Assembly (NCBI RefSeq): GCF_002954665.1
Contig: NZ_MSCM01000001.1
Location: 1,973,971 to 2,037,970 of the forward strand
DNA length: 64,000 nucleotides
Direction: 5' to 3'
Source: Polaribacter glomeratus
GTDB lineage: Bacteria; Bacteroidota; Bacteroidia; Flavobacteriales; Flavobacteriaceae
Below are positions 16,126 through 24,813 of this stretch, piece after piece. A program made the position numbers and the translations under genes. Within the stretch, counting starts at the first letter, position 1. Every line of letters begins with the position of its first letter. Under the pieces are notes generated by a model that was given only the letters and a program-made list of their open reading frames with translations, did no database searches and had not been told where the DNA came from.

Positions 16126-16320
16126 ATGATAAATACCTTAAAACATAAGAATTACTTAGGAACTATTAAGTTTAGCAATAAGGATAGTTACTTTTTTGGT
16201 AAAATTATAGGAATAGATGATTTAGTTAATTATGAAGCTCAATCTATGGATAAGTTAAATGCTGTTTTTAAAGAGGTTGTCAGTCCCCCTTCGCAACTTC
16301 GTTATGGTTGCTTTAGGTAG
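16126..16320 (+). pseudogene. Truncated HicB-like antitoxin (copy 1)
   Basis: The first 50 residues (LKHKNYLGTIKFSNKDSYFF, then GKIIGIDDLVNYEAQSMDKL) match the N-terminal HicB fold found in HicAB toxin-antitoxin systems. From about residue 52 the sequence changes abruptly to SPPSQLRYGCFR and stops, so the C-terminal DNA-binding half is missing. No HicA toxin gene is seen next to it. It is one of two diverged HicB-like fragments facing each other in this decayed stretch; the 220 bases between them hold nothing recognisable. Confidence 0.6.
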
Positions 16321-16543
16321 GTTATATACTAACAGTAAACTGTAAATAAATGTTTCTTTGAAGTTCTTTATTAACTCTTGTAGCTTCTTTTAAACCTCTA
16401 AAGTAATAAAAGGATTGATATATAATTACTGGATTCCATAATTGTAGATTTATATAATTATACCCCATTTAATGTCAATTCATTTGAACTCATCATAGTG
16501 ATTCTAAAACTTTTCATGAAGTTATAAGTGCTGAGTTAAACAT

Positions 16544-16729
16544 TTATTTAATTTGTTCACTGTAAGACTTAACGGCTTCAATAAAATATTTCTTTAAGTC
16601 TGAAACTGATTTTGCTTCATAATTGACTAAATCAATAATATTAACTATTCTTCCATAAAAACAATTGTCTACTTTGCTGAATTCTATTGAACCTTTGTAT
16701 TTTTTGTATTCAAAGTGTTTTAACATCAT
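16544..16729 (-). CDS. Short HicB-like antitoxin (copy 2), possibly truncated
   Basis: 61 residues: LKHFEYKKYKGSIEFSKVDN, then FYGRIVNIIDLVNYEAKSVS. This is the HicB N-terminal fold. Typical HicB proteins of this subtype are near 110 residues with a C-terminal helix-turn-helix, which is absent here, so it may be a remnant or a minimal form. It starts two bases after the end of the broken phosphoesterase gene, as if the two were once an operon. It is only moderately similar to copy 1, so the two are old paralogues and not a recent duplication. Confidence 0.5.
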   Translation of the reverse strand: MMLKHFEYKKYKGSIEFSKVDNCFYGRIVNIIDLVNYEAKSVSDLKKYFIEAVKSYSEQIK

Positions 16730-16731
16730 TT

Positions 16732-17514
16732 CTATTTTTGAATTTCGATAACAATAGGGTTATTGGTGTAAATATACTTTTCATTTAAAATACTTGCATT
16801 AATAAAAGTTGTTTTATCTTTTTCAAGTATTCCATAAGCCTCATGAATATGTCCGAATACGTAAATTTTTGGCTTTATTTCAATTATTTTTTTAGCTAAT
16901 TATTCACAACCAACAAGATCATTCCTTGTTGTTTTGTCAAGAATACCATAAGGTGGACCATGGGTTATTAGAATATCAATATTTTTAGGTATTAAATCCC
17001 AATGTTGTTTTATTTCTTTTCCACATTCTATATTGAAAGCCCAATTATAAAACTCGGGTTGAACTGGAGAGCCCCAAATTTTTAAGTCTGCTATCTCACA
17101 ACCTGAATCATTCAAGTAAATAACATTTTTCGGGATTTTATTTTTTATGATATCCCTATGTGCTCTTTCAAAAAAGAAATCATAATTACCAGCAATAAAA
17201 ATTTTAATTTCATTATTATGAGTGATATTATAAATTTTTATAACTGTTTTTTTGAGGAGTCTAAGGAATAAAAATAATTTAATATTCTTTTTAAATTGAT
17301 TATTTCTATAACTTTTCCAGCTTCTGTTATTCCAATATTTACTGCTTTTAGAATTATTAGTATCAATTCCGTGAGAAAAACACCAGGAGCAACCACCTCT
17401 TTTATCTGAATTACAAATTCTAGAAATTTTTACATTTGATTGTTTCTTTGGAAAATCAATTAATCTAATTTCGTTTAATCCGAATGCTTTTTTAAACTTT
17501 TTAAAATGCTTCAT
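16732..17514 (-). pseudogene. Broken calcineurin-like metallophosphoesterase joined to a small basic protein start
   Basis: From about 17265 to the stop at 16732 the sequence reads as a metallophosphoesterase: IKIFIAGNYDFFFE, then LKIWGSPVQPEFYNWAFN, DILITHGPPYGILD, VGCE-stop, LAKKIIEIKPKIYVFGHIHE. An in-frame TAA (16900-16902) interrupts it; bases after it keep the frame to TAG 16732-16734. The normally conserved GNHD motif is GNYD, losing a catalytic His. The N-terminal 80 residues (ISRICNSDKRGGCSWCFSHG and a basic tail) do not belong to this family and look like a separate small protein whose gene was fused to the truncated phosphoesterase. Confidence 0.75.
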
Positions 17515-17687
17515 TTGTCAATGTTTTAAGTTTATACTTAGAACATTGTACCTTTTAAAATTAAAATTAGCTTCATTGTTTTATTTATTTCAAATAGTTC
17601 ATTAAATAGAGATTATTTAATCACAATAGCTTTCAATGGCCTCATCAATATACTGAAGTGTACACTCCTCTATTGCGGAAAATAAAA

Positions 17688-18133
17688 TTAGGTAGCATAA
17701 CTCATTAAAAGTTTTTTTAACTCTTCAAAAAGTTCATCCTCTAACTCTGTAGATTCCGGCTCGTATAGTTTTGTAAGCAAGTTTTCTACCAAATTTAAAA
17801 TTATAGATTTCATCACAATCATTTTCATCAAAATCATTTTCAGGAATATTATCTGAATCTTCAAGATATCTTACATACAAGTTGTTTATTGTCCAGAAAT
17901 ACAATGCTATAATATCATTCTTATTTAACTTTTTTAAAAAAGGATACATAAACTCAATTAGTTCTAATTCTACATCTGGATTTAAATCACCATTGCAGAG
18001 ATTTGTGTTTTCTAAAATTGAAGAAACATTTTTATTGTTACTGTTTTCTTCAAAGCTAAATTCTAATAATAGCTAACGAATTACCACTGTTTACTTCTTT
18101 TGTAATGTATAGTTTGTCGTTAATATCTATCAT
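17688..18133 (-). pseudogene. Small acidic protein gene broken by two frameshifts
   Basis: Three consecutive frames read as one protein: MIDINDKLYITKEVNSGNSL (from ATG 18133), then after a shift near 18060 FSFEENSNNKNVSSILENTN and FMYPFLKKLNKNDIIALYFW, and after a second shift near 17780 LYEPESTELEDELFEELKKL ending at TAA 17688-17690. Only the middle part survives as an open frame (17734-17949). The family is not recognised. It starts 11 bases after the 328-residue gene and was probably its operon partner. A further coding-like scrap ending in IDEAIESYCD lies at about 17617-17690. Confidence 0.65.
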
Positions 18134-18144
18134 GGTTATTTTGG

Positions 18145-19131
18145 TTAAAAGTTTTTGCTCATATTATTTAAAAAATCTGTAACTGCTTTTTGCACTGAAA
18201 TAGGAAGTTTTGATATTCTTTTTTGGGTAGGTAATATATCTATATTTTCTTGTGGTGTTAATGTTAAATATAAATTATTATTAGCACGCTGCCAAAGACC
18301 AAAAACATAATCTACATTTGGTTCAATAACTATTCTTTCTTTAAACTTAACAACTCCAGAGAATTTTGGACTATCAGGATACTGTTGATTTTCGGTTATT
18401 GTAAGTTTTAATTTTAAAGTATTCGTTTCCTTATCGTAATCGATAGAATTATCTATTTCTTCTTCGACAAAAATTATTTCCTCTTTATATTCCCTTAACC
18501 TACTTACATATCGGTAATTTGTTATGTAATTATTAAAGGAATCCCTATCTAATAGAATTAGATATTGATCTTCAATATTTTCTAAAGCTCTAATCAATTC
18601 AATGAATTTATGATGACCAAGCAAACCTCCGTAATGCTTTTTTAAATGATAGAAATCCATTATTAAACAGTTTCCTAATAAGAGTTTTTCAAAATTAGAA
18701 AGTCTTTTCCAGTTCTTGTTTTCAATTGCAGCATCTAATTTTAGTAACAGATCATTATGTTTCTTTATCTTTTGTATTTTAAGTGCTTCAACCTCCTCTT
18801 CTTCACAATATGAACATTTGAAGTCTGTTGAATATCTATTGTTTTGTTTTTTTATTGCTTCATTAAATCGAGATTGACTTTTAGCTTCGTGCTTTTCGTA
18901 AGAATTACAATTACTACAAAATAAATATAGCAAGACTTTAGAGTAAGTAGTATTTAATTTAGTCAATTCAGATTGAGAGAGCTTGAATTGTTCTTTAATT
19001 TGTCTGGGCGAATTAGATAACTCTATCCCTTTAAGTTCCCAATACAACTTAATAATTTCTTTGTTTTCTTCAGAACAGCTTACTGAAATTTTTAATTTAA
19101 TGTTGGCGATTTTTGGATATTTATTTTCCAT
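18145..19131 (-). CDS. Unknown protein with two CxxC zinc-knuckle motifs
   Basis: 328 residues, intact. Two Cys pairs, FCSNCNSYEKHE (about residue 71) and FKCSYCEEEE (about 105), could form one zinc site. Between and after them the chain is charged and probably coiled (KIQKIKKHNDLLLKLDAAIE). The C-terminal half is a beta-rich region (LKLKLTITENQQYPDSPKFS, then VDYVFGLWQRANNNLYLTLT). I do not recognise the family. It sits in the accessory part of the element between ParA genes and a broken partner gene, with normal low-GC codon use. A defence or maintenance role is possible but only by location. Confidence 0.6.
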   Translation of the reverse strand: MENKYPKIANIKLKISVSCSEENKEIIKLYWELKGIELSNSPRQIKEQFKLSQSELTKLNTTYSKVLLYLFCSNCNSYEKHEAKSQSRFNEAIKKQNNRYSTDFKCSYCEEEEVEALKIQKIKKHNDLLLKLDAAIENKNWKRLSNFEKLLLGNCLIMDFYHLKKHYGGLLGHHKFIELIRALENIEDQYLILLDRDSFNNYITNYRYVSRLREYKEEIIFVEEEIDNSIDYDKETNTLKLKLTITENQQYPDSPKFSGVVKFKERIVIEPNVDYVFGLWQRANNNLYLTLTPQENIDILPTQKRISKLPISVQKAVTDFLNNMSKNF

Positions 19132-19290
19132 ATTTAACGATTAAAAAAGCGTGGAACTGAATCTTACTAGTAACTCAAAAATTAAACACTTTATATGTTT
19201 ATAAATTTATTTTTTTTTCTTTTACAATTATTTATTTCAAATTTAAACAAACTTTTAAATTATCTAAAGCCTTAAAAAAATAAAGAAATA

Positions 19291-19515
19291 TTAATTTAAA
19301 CTATCTTCAATTGATTTGTTTATTAGTTTTTTTACACTACAATCTTCATCAAGTGCTTTTATCTTCAATCTTTTTAAAAGTTTTTTTTCAATATAAAACG
19401 AAAATTGAGTTTCATCTATCTCTTTAGATATAATAGGAACTACTTTTTGCATTGTTTTACTTTGGTTATTTGCTTTAGCCTTTTTGATTAAATCATTAAA
19501 ATCTAGTTTTTCCAT
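19291..19515 (-). CDS. Small ParA-partner-like protein, probably ribbon-helix-helix
   Basis: 74 residues. A polar N-terminus (LNDLIKKAKANNQ-like, rich in Lys/Gln) is followed by ISKEIDETQFSFYIEKKLLK and RLKIKALDEDCSVKKLINKS. The beta strand plus two helices is the ribbon-helix-helix pattern used by ParG/Omega-type centromere-binding partners of ParA. It is located 42 bases downstream of parA on the same strand, as expected of a partition partner. The homology call is from pattern and position only. Confidence 0.55.
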   Translation of the reverse strand: MEKLDFNDLIKKAKANNQSKTMQKVVPIISKEIDETQFSFYIEKKLLKRLKIKALDEDCSVKKLINKSIEDSLN

Positions 19516-19557
19516 AATGCTATATTTATAGTTTTATATAATTGTAGAAAAATATAA

Positions 19558-20157
19558 TTATATAAGTTTGATTAATATTTCTCTTGTTAAATTATCTATT
19601 TGTTTTTGGGCATTTTTATCATTTTTAACACCACCTACTAACACCGATCTTGTAAAAGCTACTAAATCTGAGATGTGAGTTTTGGCAATTGGGACGTTAT
19701 ACTCCTCTAATCCTATTAAAATGTCTAATGTTAATGTTGTATTTGCTTTTATCATATTAAAAACAATTAGAGTATTACTTTTCTTGTTTTTTTGCTCAAT
19801 AAGATCTAAAGTTCCAGATAAAGCTAATAAATCTAACGCAGATCCTTTTAAAGGAACCACTATTAAATCTGCCAATTCAATAAGTTTTGGTAAATGATTT
19901 GACAAGTAAGGCGGTGTGTCTATAAAGATGAAATCATACTCTAATTCTAAGATTTCTTCTACTCCCCTTTTGTAGGGAATAATATCGACAGCAGTAATGA
20001 TGTCCTTCAATTGACTTAAACTTCCTTGAGGATCAAAATCTAATATAGCTACTTTTGAATCACTTGACAGATTTATTGCTAATAGTGCGCATAATGTACT
20101 TTTACCAACTCCTCCCTTCTGATTTGTTATTACTATGATCTTTGGATTATTTTTCAT
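19558..20157 (-). CDS. parA: ParA-family partition ATPase
   Basis: From ATG 20157 the product has 199 residues and starts [20 protein letters not shown]. The deviant Walker A (KGGVGKST, 14-21), Walker A' LDFDPQGS and FIDTPPYLS are complete. Small ParA proteins of this type segregate plasmids or stabilise excised integrative elements. An in-frame start at 20256 would add 33 basic residues that overlap the upstream gene, so I reject it. The start overlaps the preceding coiled-coil gene by 11 bases. The operon runs mobC-relaxase-coiled coil-parA-small partner. Confidence 0.9.
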   Translation of the reverse strand: MKNNPKIIVITNQKGGVGKSTLCALLAINLSSDSKVAILDFDPQGSLSQLKDIITAVDIIPYKRGVEEILELEYDFIFIDTPPYLSNHLPKLIELADLIVVPLKGSALDLLALSGTLDLIEQKNKKSNTLIVFNMIKANTTLTLDILIGLEEYNVPIAKTHISDLVAFTRSVLVGGVKNDKNAQKQIDNLTREILIKLI

Positions 20158-20614
20158 CTTGCCACTTTTTATAAGTCTTATATGAATTTGGATAAGCATC
20201 AAAGAAGCTAATAATATGTGTCTCAATTTGAGTTTTCCCCTTTTGATATGCTTCATTTTTTATTTTTACAGCATTTTTGTAATGGTAAAAATTATACAAG
20301 GATGAGATCAGAAGTAATGAAACAAAAGTTGTAAATATTATAATCACCCAATTTGGAATTGTAATCCTTTTTTTTAGTTTGTCTTTAAATTGTTCTAATT
20401 GATTAGTTTGTCTTGCATAATTAAGTTCAATTTTATGTAATAATTGAGAAAACTTCTGATCATAAGAGGAGGTATCTACTTTAATATGAATATTTTCGAT
20501 TTTAGCTACTTCTTTCTGTATTGATGGTAACACCTTTTGCAGTTGAGATACGGAACTTTTAAATGTGTCAATCTCATTAATCATTAATGCTGTTATTTCT
20601 TCTATCTTTGCCAT
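20147..20614 (-). CDS. Coiled-coil, single-span membrane protein of the mobilization operon
   Basis: 155 residues. A long N-terminal helix with coiled-coil character ([20 protein letters not shown], then [20 protein letters not shown]) leads to one membrane helix, [21 protein letters not shown] (about 92-112), and a short tail. Genes of this form commonly follow the relaxase in Bacteroidota mobilizable elements. The function is not known; it may tether the relaxosome to the membrane or to a coupling protein. It starts two bases after the relaxase gene. Confidence 0.6.
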   Translation of the reverse strand: MAKIEEITALMINEIDTFKSSVSQLQKVLPSIQKEVAKIENIHIKVDTSSYDQKFSQLLHKIELNYARQTNQLEQFKDKLKKRITIPNWVIIIFTTFVSLLLISSLYNFYHYKNAVKIKNEAYQKGKTQIETHIISFFDAYPNSYKTYKKWQDEK

Positions 20615-20616
20615 TA

Positions 20617-21378
20617 TTATCTTCTTATTTTAAATTGTTTTGATTGGTTTACCTTGATGTTTTGCTGTATTTCTTTTTCAACTTTTTTTACAGACATAGA
20701 CCTATGCACATCACTTCCTTTTAGGTTTATGCCTTTATATTCATACCGATAACCAATGAGTTTGCCTTGTTTGCTTTTAACTGGAATTACAAGTACCTTT
20801 TTCTTTTTCATAGCCTTTATGTAATATAAAAAATTTGCTATTTGTAAATTCTGTAAAGTAAAATCATGAATAGATTTTATTTCTGATCTAATTTCTAAAA
20901 CTTCTTCTAATTTTTCTTCTCGAACTTGTGTGACAGTTTGTAAACCTAATTTTAAAGCAACTCTTTCTGCAGCTTTATGAGATCGTTTTCCTATGAAACT
21001 ATCATTATAAGCTTTGCCTTGAAAATCAATCCTGTTAATGTATAAGTGTAAATGTTTATGATCCTTATCGTTATGAGAAAAAGCAATAGCTTGATGATTT
21101 TCTAATTTTAAATCTTTTATGAATTCATTTGCAATTTTATTCAAGCCTTGAACATCTAATTTTTTTCCATCTTCAACTGTAGGACTTAAGACAAAAGAGA
21201 TTGTGTTTTTTTTACACCTTACATTCATGGACTGAATAATTTTGAACTCTTCAGTAATCTCTTTTGGTGAATCTCCTGCTAGGTTTTTTTTGAGGACTAT
21301 TTCTGCATCTTTTTCTTGATTCCAACCGTATTGAATTGATGCTTTTGTATGCGATATTGATGCTGCTTTACCAATCAT
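20617..21378 (-). CDS. Mobilization relaxase
   Basis: A 253-residue relaxase of the VirD2/MobA-like class seen in Bacteroidota mobilizable elements. It nicks oriT and pilots the strand during transfer. Visible motifs: an N-terminal KAASISHTKASIQYGWNQEK with Tyr17 as a candidate nucleophile, and the metal-binding three-His motif HNDKDHKHLHLYINRID (His107, His109, His111). The C-terminal domain is short and basic. There is no gap between it and mobC, and an oriT-like hairpin lies just upstream of mobC. No conjugation genes are present, so transfer would depend on a helper element. Confidence 0.88.
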   Translation of the reverse strand: MIGKAASISHTKASIQYGWNQEKDAEIVLKKNLAGDSPKEITEEFKIIQSMNVRCKKNTISFVLSPTVEDGKKLDVQGLNKIANEFIKDLKLENHQAIAFSHNDKDHKHLHLYINRIDFQGKAYNDSFIGKRSHKAAERVALKLGLQTVTQVREEKLEEVLEIRSEIKSIHDFTLQNLQIANFLYYIKAMKKKKVLVIPVKSKQGKLIGYRYEYKGINLKGSDVHRSMSVKKVEKEIQQNIKVNQSKQFKIRR

Positions 21379-21681
21379 TTATTTAAAATTATGTAAATGA
21401 GTTTTAATTTCTTCTGCTATTTGAAATACTTTTTGATACAAATCAGGATGCTTTTTTTTAATTAAATTTCCAATACTTTTAAAGTTGTTATGATATGTAA
21501 TTAGCATTTTATAGACCTCAATTTGTTCTTCAGTTAAACGCTCTTTTATTTCAATTTCAAGAACAGCCTTCTTGCAAAATTCACTTTGTGATAAGCCTGT
21601 TTTTTTAGCTCGCAGAACTATCAACTTCTTCTCGAATGAAGACGTTCTAAACTTTGTTACTATATTATTTTTTCTTTTCAT
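21379..21681 (-). CDS. mobC: MobC-like relaxosome accessory protein
   Basis: 100 residues. The start is basic (KRKNNIVTKFRTSSFEKKLI) followed by VLRAKKTGLSQSEFCKKAVL, a ribbon-helix-helix type DNA-binding start, and then a helical region (YKMLITYHNNFKSIGNLIKK) typical of MobC/BfmA proteins that help the relaxase open oriT. It is directly adjacent to the relaxase gene and begins 35 bases from the oriT-like inverted repeat, the normal arrangement. Confidence 0.8.
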   Translation of the reverse strand: MKRKNNIVTKFRTSSFEKKLIVLRAKKTGLSQSEFCKKAVLEIEIKERLTEEQIEVYKMLITYHNNFKSIGNLIKKKHPDLYQKVFQIAEEIKTHLHNFK

Positions 21682-21715
21682 GTAATTGCTCCATTTGCGA
21701 CCGCAGGAAGTAAAT

Positions 21716-21759
21716 CAAGATTTGTGAAGTCAGGCTTTGGGCCCACTTCACACATCTTG
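21716..21759. other. Candidate oriT: inverted repeat beside mobC
   Basis: CAAGATTTGTGAAGT (21716-21730) and ACTTCACACATCTTG (21745-21759) are 15-base inverted repeats with one mismatch. They surround a GC-richer 14-base centre containing GGGCCC. Location between the toprim gene and mobC, immediately upstream of the mob genes, is where Bacteroidota mobilizable elements keep oriT. It could alternatively be a mobC operator or terminator. Confidence 0.5.
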
Positions 21760-21767
21760 TAAATTAC

Positions 21768-22814
21768 TCAAAACGTAATAGTATTCCCGTTAATATTAGT
21801 TAAGTCAAAAACGTCAATTAAGGTTTTTATTTTCCTGTTTTTCTTGTACATATTTAAAATTTTTTTATTATTATTTGCTATTATTTTTGTTGGTTTTGTA
21901 TTTAGATTTTCAATAAAATAATCTGAAATATCTAGTCCTTTTTTCCGATCATTATAAGTCGAATTTTGTTCTAATAAATCTGAAATTTTTATGTTAAATC
22001 CTTTTTTTTTGAATTCATCACATTTCTTTTTCCATTTTGAATATGGTGTATGATTATTTATACTTTCTCCTAAATCTGGATATAAAATAATTGTCCGATT
22101 TTTAAGAGGTGCTATTTTTTTCTGATTTAATCCACCTAGACTTCCTGTAGCCATCCACAAATATTTATCAAAAAGCATAGTCATAACACAAGCCGTTTTC
22201 TCTGACTCGACAATTGCTATAGTTTTACTAGATGATTTCATTAGATGCAAACCAAAAAGACATTGTTCTAGATTGAAATTTCTAATCTTTTTTTGTTTGA
22301 TATTTACAGCATGAACCCAATTAATATATTTGGTTCTTTTTCCTAAATTATCATAATTAATAATTTTACCTCCCTTTACTTTATTTAGAAAATCTATTTG
22401 CCAAAATATGGTTCCATAAAATTTATTAGATTGAGTTCCTATTTTATATTGCTGCATCATTTCATTGACCTTGTTAATATCAAATTTTGATTTCAAAAAT
22501 TTCACAAAATTATTTTTGTCATAATTACATAAACTAGTTGCCAATTCTTCATTTTTATGAAAACTAGCATCCTGCTGAATACTATTCCACGGAGCAGTAT
22601 TCGAAAGAATTGGTTTATATTCTTCTTGATTATCATTAAAAAAAAATTTTGGTGTGTAATGATGCCCACAATTTTGCTCACGGTCACACCTCCCTACTTT
22701 ATCAGATAAATATTGATTACTTTCATTATCGACATATCTTACAAATCTTTTTTTAGCACACCTAGGGCAAATGTGTTTTATAGATTTACGATGTAGTGAA
22801 TATTTATATATCAT
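21768..22814 (-). CDS. Toprim-containing primase-like replication protein
   Basis: From ATG 22814 (MIYKYSLHRKSIKHICP) the product has 348 residues. The zinc-ribbon start (ICPRCAKKRF with RCDREQNCGHHY) resembles the CHC2-type ribbon of DnaG-like primases. A toprim-like core follows: IAIVESEKTACVMTMLF, then MATGSLGG, and IILYPDLGE. Bacteroidota elements often carry this protein beside a DUF3987 helicase-like protein for autonomous replication. I choose 22814 over 22838 because a 17-base repeat belonging to the intergenic array occupies 22815-22831. Confidence 0.75.
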   Translation of the reverse strand: MIYKYSLHRKSIKHICPRCAKKRFVRYVDNESNQYLSDKVGRCDREQNCGHHYTPKFFFNDNQEEYKPILSNTAPWNSIQQDASFHKNEELATSLCNYDKNNFVKFLKSKFDINKVNEMMQQYKIGTQSNKFYGTIFWQIDFLNKVKGGKIINYDNLGKRTKYINWVHAVNIKQKKIRNFNLEQCLFGLHLMKSSSKTIAIVESEKTACVMTMLFDKYLWMATGSLGGLNQKKIAPLKNRTIILYPDLGESINNHTPYSKWKKKCDEFKKKGFNIKISDLLEQNSTYNDRKKGLDISDYFIENLNTKPTKIIANNNKKILNMYKKNRKIKTLIDVFDLTNINGNTITF

Positions 22815-22972
22815 TTGCATTTTCTGCAATTCCTGCACTTATTATATTTAATAGGGTGTTTAGAGTTTTTTCCTTTGCAATTGATTTGCAATACTTGCAA
22901 TTTCATTTCATAAAAATTAACACGTAAATCACTGAACTGAAAGGTTTTGTGATTAAATTGCAGAAAATGCAA
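22815..22972. repeat. Repeat-rich intergenic region, candidate replication origin
   Basis: The 17-base TTGCATTTTCTGCAATT (22815-22831) recurs inverted at 22956-22972. Between them TTTGCAATTGATTTGCAATA and CTTGCAATTTC give several TTGCAAT units. Such iteron-like clusters between two replication genes are typical of plasmid or element origins. No gene is present in the gap. Confidence 0.5.
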
Positions 22973-22983
22973 GAATTGCAATC

Positions 22984-24360
22984 TTAATTGCTTTTATCTT
23001 TAATTACTTTTTCATATTCCCCATGAGACACTTTAATAAATAACTTTTCATCTTTAAGTAATGTGTGCAAACTTCTTTCGCTTATTCTGGGTTTTCCATC
23101 AATTACTTTACAAGCTAATTTCATACTGACCTCTTTTGAAAATGTATTAGGAAGATCTTTTAGGATAGCCTTTTTAAGCGGTGTGAGACTTTCCAAATAA
23201 TTTTTCGGAGCTAGTTGGTCTCTCACTTTCATTGCATTATGAAAAAAATAATCATATAACTTTATACCTCCTTTTACTGCAGCTAATTGAACTTCCGCTT
23301 TATTTTCACCCTCTACTATTGCGGAAGATAAAAGTTGTATAATTAAGGAAAAACGATATATATAGTCTTCAAGTTTTACAGAAATTCCTCTTTCATATTC
23401 AAATAAATCAACCGTTTTATTATTATTTTGCCATGTATTTAAAAATTCTTGAGCCTTTTTTTCAATCTTTAATATTACTGGAGAGTCCTGGCTATCATTT
23501 TTAAGATCTAATAAATTTGAAATTATATTATTATAATTAGTTAAGTGAATTTTGTCTATTTCATTATTATTCCATAATACTTTTTCCAAGTTTTCAGGAT
23601 AAACAAATAGTAGACGGTCCATAAAGCCATTAGATTTTTTACCTCCTTTAGCAAGCTCTTTAAGGGCTCCAATTTGTATTCCTCCAATTAATCCAATAAA
23701 AGGATCATTTATCCTTATACTTCTTGAAGAAGTTCGATCTTTAGATATCGTAGCTCCACTCCAATAGGACAGGAGAGCCTCTTCTTCTCCCGAATTGGTG
23801 TATCTAGTTAGATTCTTCAAAAGGGAAACTAACTCATCAACTAGAATACATAATCCATTTTTATTATATGAATGAGCTAATATTAATGCCTCAGGTGTAT
23901 AATCGTTCATCAGAATTTTTTTTAAGTAAGGCTTGTTTAGTTGCTCTTTATTTTCAGCTTTGTCATTTAAACTCTTTTCATAGTCATCCATGAGTGCATT
24001 ATATTCAGAAAAATATTTTTTATCTGCCTTGTTAATTGGCTTAAAACACAAGCTTAATGCTGGTGTTTTGGCATCTCCAGGTTTTCCTACAATCACTGTA
24101 AAAAGATTCGCCTTAACGATCCAACCAGGTTTGACTTGCAGTTGATGTGATCTTCCTATCGCTGCTGATGCAGCTGCTAAAACACCAGCTCCTAAATAGT
24201 CCAAATTGAATTTAAAAACATTTAAAAATTCAAATATTATTTCCTGTAATTCATTTGGAAAAATATCTAAAGGAAAAGGGTTTTCATTTCTGTGAACTAA
24301 TTTTAAATAATCATTTTCTAAATCTATTGTATTGATTCTGTTGGGTTTATTTTCATCCAT
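22984..24360 (-). CDS. DUF3987 replication protein (helicase-like P-loop ATPase)
   Basis: 458 residues. The DUF3987 domain has a P-loop GKPGDAKT (92-99) after LAAASAAIGRSHQLQV, an acidic Walker B candidate LCILVDELVSLLKN, and YWSGATISKDRTSSRSIRIN. The C-terminus carries a short winged-helix-like part (SLTPLKKAILKDLPNTFSKE). DUF3987 proteins are mobile-element replication proteins, probably helicases, paired with toprim primases. Here the partner gene starts across the repeat-rich gap. Confidence 0.85.
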   Translation of the reverse strand: MDENKPNRINTIDLENDYLKLVHRNENPFPLDIFPNELQEIIFEFLNVFKFNLDYLGAGVLAAASAAIGRSHQLQVKPGWIVKANLFTVIVGKPGDAKTPALSLCFKPINKADKKYFSEYNALMDDYEKSLNDKAENKEQLNKPYLKKILMNDYTPEALILAHSYNKNGLCILVDELVSLLKNLTRYTNSGEEEALLSYWSGATISKDRTSSRSIRINDPFIGLIGGIQIGALKELAKGGKKSNGFMDRLLFVYPENLEKVLWNNNEIDKIHLTNYNNIISNLLDLKNDSQDSPVILKIEKKAQEFLNTWQNNNKTVDLFEYERGISVKLEDYIYRFSLIIQLLSSAIVEGENKAEVQLAAVKGGIKLYDYFFHNAMKVRDQLAPKNYLESLTPLKKAILKDLPNTFSKEVSMKLACKVIDGKPRISERSLHTLLKDEKLFIKVSHGEYEKVIKDKSN

Positions 24361-24425
24361 TTTTGTGAATAGAATTTTAAACCGTATATTTGCTTTACAC
24401 GGTATATGTTGATACTGTTGTTTTT

Positions 24426-24470
24426 AAAAAAAAATAAAGCGTAAAAGAGTTGGAGCTCCTTTACGCTTTT
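24426..24470 (-). terminator. Terminator overlapping the end of the HTH gene
   Basis: Minus-strand arms AAAGCGTAAA...TTTACGCTTT with an inner GAG/CTC form a hairpin followed by ATTTTTTTTT. The stem includes the HTH gene stop codon (TAA 24461-24463). Confidence 0.75.
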
Positions 24471-24742
24471 CTTTTGTATTTAATTGATTTTACTTCTTGA
24501 AGTGAGTTAAATATTTCTTCGTGTTTGATACGAACTGAATCTCCTATTTTAAAAGCTTTTATTTCACCAGCCTTTATTTTATTTCGTACGGTAAGCTCTG
24601 TAACTTTAAAGAGCGAGCTTGCTTCTTTAACTGTATACAGCTTTTGACTTAGGTCTTCTTTAGGTCTATTAAGTATTTGATTTAATAGATTCTTTACTTC
24701 TTTTAAATCCGTAGATTGTATTAATAAATGAGTGTTGTCCAT
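24461..24742 (-). CDS. Excisionase-like helix-turn-helix protein
   Basis: 93 residues with a MerR/Xis-type winged helix (helix_turn_helix_17): LYTVKEASSLFKVTELTVRN, then KIKAGEIKAFKIGDSVRIKH. In Bacteroidota elements such proteins near the integrase act as excision directionality factors or as replication/transfer regulators. It ends in a strong terminator, so it is the last gene of the integrase-side transcript. An inverted repeat lies upstream (24776-24812). Confidence 0.8.
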   Translation of the reverse strand: MDNTHLLIQSTDLKEVKNLLNQILNRPKEDLSQKLYTVKEASSLFKVTELTVRNKIKAGEIKAFKIGDSVRIKHEEIFNSLQEVKSIKYKRKA

Positions 24743-24775
24743 AATTTTGAGTTTTTAATTTGGCTCAAACTTAGG

Positions 24776-24812
24776 ATTGATAATGAAATCAATTTATCAA
24801 TTGATTATCAAT
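24776..24812. repeat. Inverted repeat upstream of the HTH gene
   Basis: ATTGATAAT (24776-24784) and ATTATCAAT (24804-24812) flank a further AATTTATCAATTGA. This is a plausible operator for the HTH protein whose ATG is at 24742, though AT-rich palindromes are common in this genome. Confidence 0.35.
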
Positions 24813-24813
24813 T

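Noticed and set aside
16126..16729. Complete HicAB toxin-antitoxin locus
   Set aside because: Both HicB-like frames are N-terminal fragments and no HicA frame was found around them.
19558..20256. Longer ParA start at 20256
   Set aside because: The extra 33 residues are basic, unlike ParA, and overlap the coiled-coil gene; ATG 20157 gives the canonical N-terminus.
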